Shown here: piece by piece, positions 1-5,414 of the stretch | How the letters are laid out: each line of letters starts with the position of its first letter | How positions within the stretch are numbered: position 1 is the stretch's first letter | Source: Bacteroidetes bacterium UBA6063 | Lineage (GTDB): Bacteria > Bacteroidota > Bacteroidia > NS11-12g > UBA9320 | Direction: 5' to 3' | Assembly: GCA_002428905.1 (NCBI GenBank) | Contig: DIYD01000186.1 | Location: 1 to 10,137, forward strand | DNA length: 10,137 nucleotides | Made by a program: the position numbers and the translations under genes | Notes under the pieces: model-generated | Told to the model about the DNA's origin: nothing | Database searches by the model: none | The model's input: the letters and a program-made list of their open reading frames with translations, nothing else

Positions 1-1244
1 GAACTCGCAGACCCGATTGGGGGTGTCCAACAGAATCGGCCAGTCTTTAATCGCGCATTGGTGTCCAGTATGGTAAACGTAGCTCCCGGTATACCATAGT
101 TCCATGTCAGTGTTACGGTATCCGGATCGGGTGTTGGCAACGGAGGCGGTGGTTTTTTTACCTTGTCGTCCGTCGTTATGTTAAAACACAACTGAGTGCC
201 TTCGCACACCGTATGGTTGAATTTCTTGTTCGTAATCGTAGGCGGATTGTTATCCGGACAACTCATTACAATAAATTGCATGTCCCGCCTTGTGACACCA
301 ATTTTTTTGTATTTGCCAAGTGTATCCTTCCTCCATTCCGTCATTTCAATCACCACCACTGCTACTTCGCCGCATTTGGTCGGAGTGAATATGATGTCAC
401 CAGATTTTGAATCCAGATGCGTGCCAATGGGCGGTTGTGTATTTGGATTGGCGTAAGGGAACTTAAGGCCAGGAGGATAATACGTAGAGATAGGGTTGGT
501 TGGGCTTCTTGAACCACTGTATGTACATTGGCTGTTTTGCCCTCTGAAAGCTGGAGCAAAACTGTACGATATGGAGTCCTTGTCTGCAAAATCTACCGCT
601 CCATTATTGAACACGTAGGGTTGGTTGCAACACAAAATAGCCACCGGATCGTTCGTTAGCGTAGGAGACGAATTGCATACCGCGTCACATGTATTAATCT
701 CACAAGAAGTATAGAAAGATTGCTGACTTTGACCGGTAGTAATGCCAACGTTTCGTACATAAAGCAGGGCAGATATTTCTACGTTACAGCATCCCGCTTT
801 AATTGCAGGGCGTAGATCTAATGTTCCTTCAAACGTATGCTTTTCTATTCCGTATGGAAACGAACCATTACAGGGCTGCGCACATCGACTTTTTACCTTC
901 TTACAGGTCTTGGTAATGTCTGTAATACTCGAACGCGTTAGGGTGAGTAAACCACTATATTTCTTACCAGAGATACACGTCACGTTAAGTTCGGTTGGTG
1001 CGGTAAGCTTGGAGGCGCAGTTTTCCGAAGTCCCACACTTTGGTGATTGACTCAATACATAACAACCGTTGCAATCCCGATAGAAGTTATAGGTTATTTC
1101 ATAAATACTGTCGTTGGTTGGCGAACACTTGTACGAAAAGTCCGACCCAATGATGTGGTCAGCCTGAGCCGTAACAGGATGTAAAAATGCCAGTAGGGCC
1201 AACATCGCCAGCGCGACAAAATGGTTTGTTTTAAATGGGTTCAC
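1..1244 (-). CDS. N-terminal part of a secreted cysteine-rich surface protein of the gliding-motility/type IX secretion class (runs off the left edge)
   Basis: The minus strand is open without a stop from a GTG at 1242-1244 to the window edge, giving 414 residues. An in-frame TAA lies seven codons upstream and no ATG intervenes, so GTG is the likely start. Residues 1-28 form a signal peptide (charged NPFKTNH, hydrophobic core at 9-21, cleavage near AQA|D). The mature protein opens DHIIGSDFSYKC and continues to YRDCNG at about 55-60. This opening is familiar from large Bacteroidota proteins with PKD-like or Ig-like repeats and a gliding-motility-associated C-terminal sorting domain; that sorting domain would lie outside the window. 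I count 22 cysteines, including two CC pairs, consistent with a disulfide-stabilised exported protein. A proline-rich linker (KKPPPPLPTPDPD, near 365) precedes what looks like another beta-sandwich domain. Export and family are fairly secure; the ligand or role is unknown. It is divergent from the gene at 1422. Confidence 0.82.
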   Translation of the reverse strand, partial: MNPFKTNHFVALAMLALLAFLHPVTAQADHIIGSDFSYKCSPTNDSIYEITYNFYRDCNGCYVLSQSPKCGTSENCASKLTAPTELNVTCISGKKYSGLLTLTRSSITDITKTCKKVKSRCAQPCNGSFPYGIEKHTFEGTLDLRPAIKAGCCNVEISALLYVRNVGITTGQSQQSFYTSCEINTCDAVCNSSPTLTNDPVAILCCNQPYVFNNGAVDFADKDSISYSFAPAFRGQNSQCTYSGSRSPTNPISTYYPPGLKFPYANPNTQPPIGTHLDSKSGDIIFTPTKCGEVAVVVIEMTEWRKDTLGKYKKIGVTRRDMQFIVMSCPDNNPPTITNKKFNHTVCEGTQLCFNITTDDKVKKPPPPLPTPDPDTVTLTWNYGIPGATFTILDTNARLKTGRFCWTPPIGSAS

Positions 1245-1270
1245 GACATCTGCTTTTACTGGTTAAGTAC

Positions 1271-1302
1271 CAAATTTAGCTAAAACGTTGCACGATTAAC
1301 AA
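1271..1302 (-). promoter_or_regulatory. Bacteroidota-type promoter for the surface protein gene
   Basis: Read on the minus strand, TTG (1302-1300) is followed after 21 bp by TAAATTTG (1278-1271), an exact match to the TAnnTTTG -7 box of the primary sigma factor of this phylum. Transcription would start near 1265, leaving a leader of about 20 nt before the GTG at 1244. Motif and spacing are seen directly; activity is inferred. Confidence 0.6.
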
Positions 1303-1421
1303 TCACCGTCCGATTTGTGACATAAAATAACTTAATACGCGGTCTCTTGAAGCGTTCGTGTCTAAATTCTTATTTTAGTGATCTCAATAATTTAATCGGT
1401 AAATATTCAACGGTGAAAACT

Positions 1422-1925
1422 ATGAACTTTTTAAAAAAACGAATTCTGCTTTTTAGCGCTACATGCGTAAGTTTAACTATGGTTCTTAACTCGTGTGGAC
1501 CCAACGAAGACGCACAAAGTTTAGACGATACGTTGTTTGAAGAGTCAACAGCTAACGGACTTAGCTATTACAAGAATGGAGATATTCTTGAGGCGAAGGC
1601 ACCAAGTCCTCATGGGTCGTTCAAACTCGCTTATAATGATGTGGCTGCTCAGGCACTGGATAGTGAAGGTGAATTGCCTGTAGGTGCAAGCTTCCCGAAG
1701 GGTTCGTTACTGGTTAAAGAGGTGTATAAAGACGGACAGGTTACGCTTATTGTTCCGATGAAGAAAGATGAGAACAATGACTTCGCAGGTGATGGCTGGC
1801 TATGGGGAGAATACGGACCAGATGGTTCTGTGGTTTACAGTGTCGGAGAAAAGGGGAAAAGCTGCACCGGATGCCACGGAGGAAGTCCAAACCGGGATTT
1901 GGTCCGGACGTATGATTTGCATTAA
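1422..1925 (+). CDS. Cytochrome P460-like mono-haem c lipoprotein
   Basis: The product is 167 residues from the ATG at 1422. The frame is open further upstream (TTG 1347, GTG 1413), but this ATG places a lipoprotein signal peptide at the N-terminus: FLKKR, hydrophobic stretch 8-22, then LNSC with the lipidated cysteine at 25. After a linker come SPHGSFKLAYND (62-73) and FPKGSLLVKEVY (91-102). The single haem c motif CTGCH lies at 148-152, near the C-terminus, followed by NRD. A beta-sheet domain with FP.G....KE and one C-terminal CxxCH is the pattern of the cytochrome P460 / cytochrome c'-beta family, whose members oxidise hydroxylamine or bind NO and CO. Which of these applies here is not evident, and the lysine that crosslinks to haem in true P460 cannot be placed without alignment. 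It probably sits in the periplasm on a membrane. No clear TAnnTTTG box was found upstream. Confidence 0.78.
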   Translation: MNFLKKRILLFSATCVSLTMVLNSCGPNEDAQSLDDTLFEESTANGLSYYKNGDILEAKAPSPHGSFKLAYNDVAAQALDSEGELPVGASFPKGSLLVKEVYKDGQVTLIVPMKKDENNDFAGDGWLWGEYGPDGSVVYSVGEKGKSCTGCHGGSPNRDLVRTYDLH

Positions 1926-1977
1926 CTGTGATAAATCTGACCTGTAACCATACTACGCCTATTTGAAAACCAGTTTA

Positions 1978-2032
1978 ATGGTATGTATTCGAGCCCGACT
2001 TTCGGGTTTAGCTGTTTACACTGACATACCAT
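1978..2032 (+). promoter_or_regulatory. Inverted repeat with nested hairpin, overlapping the start codon of the next gene
   Basis: ATGGTATGT (1978-1986) is the exact reverse complement of ACATACCAT (2024-2032). The right arm includes the first two bases of the ATG at 2031. Between the arms is a small GC hairpin, CCCGA-CTT-TCGGG (1994-2006). In RNA the two stems could stack and hide the start codon. The inner hairpin could instead be a weak terminator for the cytochrome gene, although only a short T-run follows it. The bases are seen; the function is inferred. Confidence 0.35.
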
Positions 2033-2903
2033 GAGATTACGTTGGACAGTTTTCTTATTAAGCTCTATAGCTCTTTCATTTAATTCTGGGCTCAAGGCAC
2101 AGGATACAATGATGTACATCACACAGAATTTTGTGTTGTACAATGGTGCCGATTCAACAAGCTACCAACCCTCGACAAAGAAGATTGTGTTATATGACAG
2201 TATATCAAAAACAGCAATCTGTACACCGTATTGGGGCTTTTCTATTCAAGATAGCGATAGTATATTAAGAATATCGGATTGGAATTCAGGAACTGAAGAC
2301 GAATTGTTTAAGAAAAGAATCAATCTTAATGAATCAGTGTATTCATCGTTTGAATCTGGTTTTTACCTGAAAAAATGGTCAGACTGCAGATCCGATTGCC
2401 TTTTGTGCCCGTTTCACTACGAAATGTTTGGATCTAAAGTATGTGAACAATTTGTATACCTTTCTGAAACGGTTGGATTTCAAGGCAAGTGTTGGCAGGC
2501 AACGAATGGTGATACGATATACTCGGAAGAGTTTCGTAAGGGCAGTAGAACCGATACAATTATCATGAGGTCAACTAAGTCGATCACTCATTCGGTTATT
2601 TTCGAGAGGAAGAAAAACGGAACGGTTAAACAAATTGATATAGTACGCTCACACGTGAATAGCATATGGCCAACAGTATATCGATGGAAAATTAGGTATC
2701 GTAAACATATTTTGAAGCTAACTCATTGGGAGGGAGTCGGGAATGAGATGTTCAAAATGTGTCGTTTTGAGGTCAAAGTTCCTGAGACGCTATCGTTTAC
2801 CGATGTGCTGATGAATAAACATGGTTTGCTTTGGGCTGAGACTGTTCCGTTTTTGTACAATTTTGACTTCTGGATGGCGACCAATCTGGAGTTGGATATC
2901 TAG
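2031..2903 (+). CDS. Secreted protein of unknown function
   Basis: The product is 290 residues and I do not recognise its family. It begins with a clear signal peptide (MRLRW, hydrophobic 7-20, cleavage after LKA at 23, leaving Q24), so it is exported, without a lipobox. The mature chain is rich in Ser, Thr, Asp and aromatic residues in alternating patterns suggestive of beta strands. It has seven cysteines (64, 119, 123, 126, 138, 154, 244), with a cluster C-x3-C-x2-C at 119-126 followed by PFHYEMFG. The spacing suggests disulfides or a metal site, but nothing identifies one. No C-terminal sorting domain is visible; the protein simply ends NLELDI. It follows the cytochrome gene by 105 bp on the same strand and may be cotranscribed or separately controlled through the inverted repeat at its start. 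The sequence looks more AT-rich than the housekeeping genes to the right, by eye only. Confidence 0.72.
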   Translation: MRLRWTVFLLSSIALSFNSGLKAQDTMMYITQNFVLYNGADSTSYQPSTKKIVLYDSISKTAICTPYWGFSIQDSDSILRISDWNSGTEDELFKKRINLNESVYSSFESGFYLKKWSDCRSDCLLCPFHYEMFGSKVCEQFVYLSETVGFQGKCWQATNGDTIYSEEFRKGSRTDTIIMRSTKSITHSVIFERKKNGTVKQIDIVRSHVNSIWPTVYRWKIRYRKHILKLTHWEGVGNEMFKMCRFEVKVPETLSFTDVLMNKHGLLWAETVPFLYNFDFWMATNLELDI

Positions 2904-3123
2904 CTCAATGGTTTCTTCGGATAGCGCCGTGTCAGATCGGGGCTCCTTGGGCGATTGATCAAGCTAGATTAAAGCTGGTACAACCAAGAAAAAACTCAGG
3001 GATTTGAAAGAGAGTAATAGGTTGTAATTTGGGTAAGGAGTATTGGTGCGGTTGAGTAAATTGAACCAGCCAGAAATCCTTATTAAGGCAAATGTTTAAA
3101 AGGTTTATAGTTACTGCAGGTAC

Positions 3124-3249
3124 ATGAAGACGTTTATACTTACAACAATGGTGTTGGTTAGTGCTCAAATAGGAAATGAAAACGCTGGATGGGTATGCAA
3201 GAACAATGAAAACGTAGAATCAATTATTGAAAAAGATGATAAGGTGTAG
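3124..3249 (+). pseudogene. Signal-peptide fragment, probable 5' part of a frameshifted small secreted protein
   Basis: An ATG at 3124 opens 41 codons ending in TAG at 3247-3249. The first 21 residues (MKTFILTTMVLVSAQIGNENA) form a plausible signal peptide. The rest is a short charged stretch ending IIEKDDKV. On its own this is very short for an exported protein. The next reading frame, shifted by -1 and open from 3243, continues at once as GVVRLNAFFYQ and runs to 3524 without an ATG of its own. The simplest reading is one gene of about 134 residues broken by an indel near 3240-3249. Two independent small genes remain possible. No typical promoter box was seen upstream. Confidence 0.4.
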
Positions 3250-3254
3250 TTAGG

Positions 3255-3524
3255 TTGAATGCGTTCTTCTATCAGTTGACCCAAAGTGACACCATAACTA
3301 TTCATAGAAGCACATTGAATAGTAAGGAACAATCATTTGTAAGAATTACCATACTGAATCCGACAGGCGAATTATTGTGGCAGGGGCGCTGTCCGGTATC
3401 CAGCGATTCTGGTATTCTACTTTACGATTTAGATTTTAAGAAACTTTACGAAAATACCCGAGTGCTTTACTTGAAATCCAATAGATTCAGGTATGATCAT
3501 ATTGCTTTTACGTTGCTCAAGTGA
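3255..3524 (+). CDS. C-terminal part of a small, probably secreted protein with a possible type IX sorting-like domain (start uncertain)
   Basis: The frame is open from 3243 and has only a TTG at 3255 as a possible start, giving 89 residues. The sequence SFVRITILNPTGELLWQG, then GILLYDLDFKKLYENTRVLYLKS and a final IAFTLLK, follows the strand pattern of the C-terminal sorting domain of type IX secretion (polarity-turn NPTGEL, a strand, then a short C-terminal strand ending in Lys). The match is by eye and loose. The missing ATG and signal peptide are supplied in the adjoining frame at 3124, so this is probably the 3' part of a gene split by a frameshift near 3243. If translated alone from TTG, the product would stay in the cytoplasm, which fits poorly with a sorting-like domain. 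It is followed by a hairpin and T-run at 3559-3578. Confidence 0.4.
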   Translation: MNAFFYQLTQSDTITIHRSTLNSKEQSFVRITILNPTGELLWQGRCPVSSDSGILLYDLDFKKLYENTRVLYLKSNRFRYDHIAFTLLK

Positions 3525-3558
3525 ATCGTTACGGATGTCAGGCACAGTATATTTACCG

Positions 3559-3578
3559 GCGGACTAACTCCGCTTTTT
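3559..3578 (+). terminator. Intrinsic terminator after the 3255 gene
   Basis: GCGGA-CTAAC-TCCGC (3559-3573) is followed by TTTTT (3574-3578), a short GC stem with a U-tract in the plus direction. The loop contains the stop codon of the convergent Arc-type gene (3564-3566), so the two converging transcripts share these bases. The stem is only 5 bp, so strength is uncertain. Confidence 0.5.
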
Positions 3579-3725
3579 CGGATTACGCTTAGCCTTTTTG
3601 AGTGCTTCGCTCAACAGATACTCAATTTGCCCATTGGTGCTCCTAAACTCGTCAGCCGCCCATTTTTCTATGGCGGCCAACATGTCTTCGTCCATACGTA
3701 AAGCAAATGCTTTTTTCTTGCCCAC
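3564..3725 (-). CDS. Arc-type ribbon-helix-helix DNA-binding protein
   Basis: A 53-residue product starts from GTG at 3725; an in-frame TAA lies four codons upstream and no ATG is available except internal ones. The sequence KKKAFALRMDEDMLAAIEKW, then ADEFRSTNGQIEYLLSEALKK, is the Arc/MetJ-type ribbon-helix-helix fold. The first strand (AFALRM, 6-11) inserts in the DNA major groove as a dimer, helix 1 covers about 13-24, the turn includes STNGQ (29-33), and helix 2 runs to about 44. The tail RNPKKRS is basic. Proteins of this type are dimeric repressors or accessory DNA-binding factors. It is the last gene of the SPFH operon, 9 bp after the DUF4177-like gene. The dyad at 4712-4732, over the operon's predicted start site, is a candidate target (inference). 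Confidence 0.85.
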   Translation of the reverse strand: MGKKKAFALRMDEDMLAAIEKWAADEFRSTNGQIEYLLSEALKKAKRNPKKRS

Positions 3726-3734
3726 GGTCTTGTT

Positions 3735-3887
3735 TTAACTCATCTTTTCCATCAATACAGCCCAGCCGCCTTGTCCCGTGTGTAAATTAACGGCACGATA
3801 TCCCTTTCTGGCTTGTTCGTTAAGCCGTTTTTCGAACGTTGCTGCTTTTTCAAACGCTTTACGTTGTAAGATCATGTATTTGTCCAT
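3735..3887 (-). CDS. Small DUF4177-like protein between the SPFH and Arc-type genes
   Basis: A 50-residue product starts from ATG at 3887 and ends in TAA at 3735-3737. The sequence begins MDKYMILQRKAFEKAATFEK, then RLNEQARKGYRAVNL, then GGWAVLMEK. This follows the DUF4177 pattern: an N-terminal strand beginning K-Y, a helix ending in LNE.A..G(W/Y)R.V, then a strand ending in a hydrophobic-E-K. The typical tryptophan of the GWR turn is tyrosine here. Function of the family is unknown; members are small cytoplasmic alpha/beta proteins. It sits 9 bp after the SPFH gene and 9 bp before the Arc-type gene, so the three are almost certainly one transcript. The position suggests a role with one of these partners, but nothing in the sequence shows which. 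Confidence 0.75.
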   Translation of the reverse strand: MDKYMILQRKAFEKAATFEKRLNEQARKGYRAVNLHTGQGGWAVLMEKMS

Positions 3888-3896
3888 AGCTCAGTT

Positions 3897-4709
3897 CTAG
3901 TTGTGTAAAGTTCCTGCGTTAATAATCGGACTTGCAGCTTTGTCGGAACAAAGGACCACAAGCAAGTTACTCACCATGGCTGCTTTTTTCTCCTCATCCA
4001 GGTCTACAATGTTACCTTCTTTGAGTTGGATTAGAGCATCGTCTACCATGCCTACTGCACCTTCAACAATCTTTTTACGCGCTGCAATAATGGCAGTCGC
4101 CTGCTGACGTTGTAGCATTGCACTTGCGATCTCCTCCGAATACGCCAAATACGAAATGCGGGCTTCAATTACCTCGATTCCAGCAATCTCTAGACGCCGG
4201 GTTAGTGCATCTTCCAATTTTTCATCTATTTCTGCACCACCACTGCGCAAGGTGAGATGGTTCGATTCACCGTTGTGCTCATCCTCTAAATCGTCATATG
4301 GGTAGGCCCCGGCAAGTTTTCGGATGGCGGCTTCACTTTGAATATTTACAAAATTTTGGTAATCGTCTACATCAAACGCGGCCTTAAACGTCTCTTTTAC
4401 CTTCCAAACAACCACAGCACCAATTTTAATGGGGTTGCCAATACTGTCGTTCACTTTAATCGGTGGTGTGTCCAGGTTACGTGCTCGCAACGAGATCTTC
4501 TGCTTACGGTAAAATGGGTTTACCCAAAAGAACCCATTCTTACGAATAGTGCCTTTGTACTTTCCGAACAGCGTTAAAACCGCTGAGGAGTTGGGGCTTA
4601 CGATTACGAAACCGACTAATCCTAAGATAAACAATACGATTGTTGGAGCAAATAGCAACACAACAAGTAACATGGGGTAGCCGGAGATGGGTTTGAATTC
4701 TTTTTCCAT
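3897..4709 (-). CDS. SPFH/band-7 domain membrane protein
   Basis: The product is 270 residues. A short cytoplasmic start is followed by a long hydrophobic segment at 12-38, enough for one or two membrane passes. VSPNSSAVLTLFGKYKGTIR (38-57) and GFFWVNPFYRKQKISLRARN (59-78) begin the SPFH domain, which continues through KVNDSIGNPIKIGAVVVWKV, DVDDYQNFVNIQSEAAIRKL and a helix rich in A, E, Q and R at 192-215 (SEEIASAMLQRQQATAIIAA). The chain then ends soon after, at ASPIINAGTLHN, with no long flotillin-type EA-repeat coiled coil. This is the short SPFH subgroup rather than a flotillin or HflK/HflC. SPFH proteins form membrane-bound ring or cage oligomers that organise lipids or control membrane proteases; the partner here is unknown. 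It leads the operon with the DUF4177-like and Arc-type genes. Confidence 0.9.
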   Translation of the reverse strand: MEKEFKPISGYPMLLVVLLFAPTIVLFILGLVGFVIVSPNSSAVLTLFGKYKGTIRKNGFFWVNPFYRKQKISLRARNLDTPPIKVNDSIGNPIKIGAVVVWKVKETFKAAFDVDDYQNFVNIQSEAAIRKLAGAYPYDDLEDEHNGESNHLTLRSGGAEIDEKLEDALTRRLEIAGIEVIEARISYLAYSEEIASAMLQRQQATAIIAARKKIVEGAVGMVDDALIQLKEGNIVDLDEEKKAAMVSNLLVVLCSDKAASPIINAGTLHN

Positions 4710-4711
4710 AA

Positions 4712-4732
4712 GTGATATTAAAATGATATCAC
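4712..4732 (-). promoter_or_regulatory. Candidate operator of the SPFH-Arc operon
   Basis: GTGATAT (4712-4718), 7 bp, ATATCAC (4726-4732) form a perfect dyad between the -7 box and the start codon of the SPFH gene, covering the expected transcription start. Read another way it is a tandem pair, TGATATTA (4713-4720) and TGATATCA (4724-4731), 11 bp apart, about one helical turn. The second copy is itself a perfect palindrome. Tandem half-sites of this kind suit ribbon-helix-helix repressors, and the operon encodes one. The symmetry is seen; binding is inferred. Confidence 0.5.
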
Positions 4733-4739
4733 AAATATA
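4732..4739 (-). promoter_or_regulatory. -7 box of the SPFH operon promoter
   Basis: On the minus strand this reads TATATTTG, an exact TAnnTTTG. A start about 5 nt downstream, near 4726, would give a leader of about 17 nt before the ATG at 4709. No clear TTTG or TTG -33 box is present at the usual distance; only a T-rich stretch lies there (about 4757-4763). Confidence 0.55.
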
Positions 4740-4768
4740 TCAAATATTGTCCGGTTAAAAACACGTAG

Positions 4769-4784
4769 TATGGACGAATCCATA
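4769..4784. promoter_or_regulatory. Dyad in the middle of the divergent intergenic region
   Basis: TATGGA-CGAA-TCCATA is a perfect 6-bp stem with a 4-base loop. It nearly extends further, TAG at 4766-4768 against CTA, with two extra bases on the right side. It lies upstream of both promoters and could be a regulator site or a hairpin. No function can be assigned. Confidence 0.3.
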
Positions 4785-4823
4785 TACTATTTCCGATGAA
4801 TGACTTTTTTAAACCAAAGCGAA

Positions 4824-4856
4824 TTTGGTTAATGTAATGTGCTAAGATTACTTTTG
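4824..4856 (+). promoter_or_regulatory. Bacteroidota-type promoter of the 4867-7560 operon
   Basis: TTTG (4824-4827), a 21-bp spacer, then TACTTTTG (4849-4856): both the -33 and -7 elements match the consensus of the phylum. The predicted start, about 4861-4864, is only a few bases before the ATG at 4867, so the message would be almost leaderless. Confidence 0.65.
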
Positions 4857-4866
4857 ATTTAACCGG

Positions 4867-5394
4867 ATGAAACAACAATTTGACAACAACTATAGCGAAC
4901 GAACGAGGCGCGCTTATTGGTTTTTAGTACTAAGTACAGCAGTTGTTTGTTTGACCTCGTGGATGTCATTCTGGCTGCTGACTGCAGACATGGAATACGT
5001 GTCTATTCAAGAACTCCATGGCATGCTTAATTCAGGACTTGGTTCAATGTACTCTGCAAAAGAAAAATTCTACTACTTCAATAACCTGTTCCGATTCTTT
5101 TCTTTGGCCTTGGTTCTATTGGCTATTGGGGCTTATATACGGTGTCGGTCTTTACACTACATTATTGATGAGACAAACTTCATTATCGGGCAATACGGAA
5201 TGGAATTAGAGCATGTAGGGTTGCGGTCCATACGGCGGATTACCAAAAAGTACCAGGGGAAAACTGCACGTATAGGTCAATTCTATATTGTTACTGGTCG
5301 GAGCTATTTTTTAGTACGACCCAAAGATGAAGCCGGGGTTGTGAACGCCATTAAAATCATCAATCCTCTAGTGGAAATCGATATTGAGGTTTAA
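4867..5394 (+). CDS. Membrane protein with two transmembrane segments and a bacterial-PH-like domain
   Basis: The product is 175 residues. Two hydrophobic segments (about 16-38 and 74-93) enclose a region of about 35 residues, probably outside the cytoplasm. The C-terminal 80 residues begin LHYIIDETNFIIGQYGMELE (97-116), continue VGLRSIRRITK and FYIVTGRSYFLVRPKD, and end VVNAIKIINPLVEI. This is the pattern of bacterial PH-like domains (DUF304/DUF1200 type): Y.I.de..ii..G...e.i.l.sI..I, then a strand pair, then P.d and a final helix. Such domains sit at the inner face of the membrane and mediate protein or phosphoinositide-independent contacts; no specific partner is known. Its promoter is the clearest in the window. 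rbfA follows within 20-50 bp, so this is probably the first gene of the rbfA-pth operon. The assignment to a PH subfamily is by eye. Confidence 0.7.
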   Translation: MKQQFDNNYSERTRRAYWFLVLSTAVVCLTSWMSFWLLTADMEYVSIQELHGMLNSGLGSMYSAKEKFYYFNNLFRFFSLALVLLAIGAYIRCRSLHYIIDETNFIIGQYGMELEHVGLRSIRRITKKYQGKTARIGQFYIVTGRSYFLVRPKDEAGVVNAIKIINPLVEIDIEV

Positions 5395-5414
5395 CCACAC
5401 CTGTGAATGGATCA

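Larger units (their letters stand above)
4751..4866. promoter_or_regulatory. Pair of inverted 9-bp sites, one at each divergent promoter
   Basis: CCGGTTAAA (4751-4759) lies upstream of the SPFH -7 box. Its exact reverse complement TTTAACCGG (4858-4866) lies between the -7 box and the ATG of the 4867 gene. Each could be a binding site for a factor shared by the two divergent operons. A chance match of this length within 157 bp is uncommon but possible, so the call is tentative. Confidence 0.3.

Noticed and set aside
196..589. Short open frames on both strands in the left part
   Set aside because: They overlap the long secreted-protein frame on the minus strand, which has a signal peptide and promoter. 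None has family resemblance.
1347..1421. N-terminal extension of the cytochrome gene from TTG 1347
   Set aside because: It would bury the lipoprotein signal peptide 25 residues inside the protein.
3078..3088. CCTTA-T-TAAGG palindrome upstream of the 3124 gene
   Set aside because: It is short and AT-rich, with no promoter box nearby, and is likely by chance.
2959..3168. Minus-strand frame of 69 codons
   Set aside because: No motif, signal peptide or promoter supports it, and it overlaps the signal-peptide fragment on the other strand.
3225..3255. Programmed -1 frameshift joining the two halves of the 3124-3524 gene
   Set aside because: The overlap window contains no in-frame X-XXY-YYZ slippery site and no clear downstream structure.
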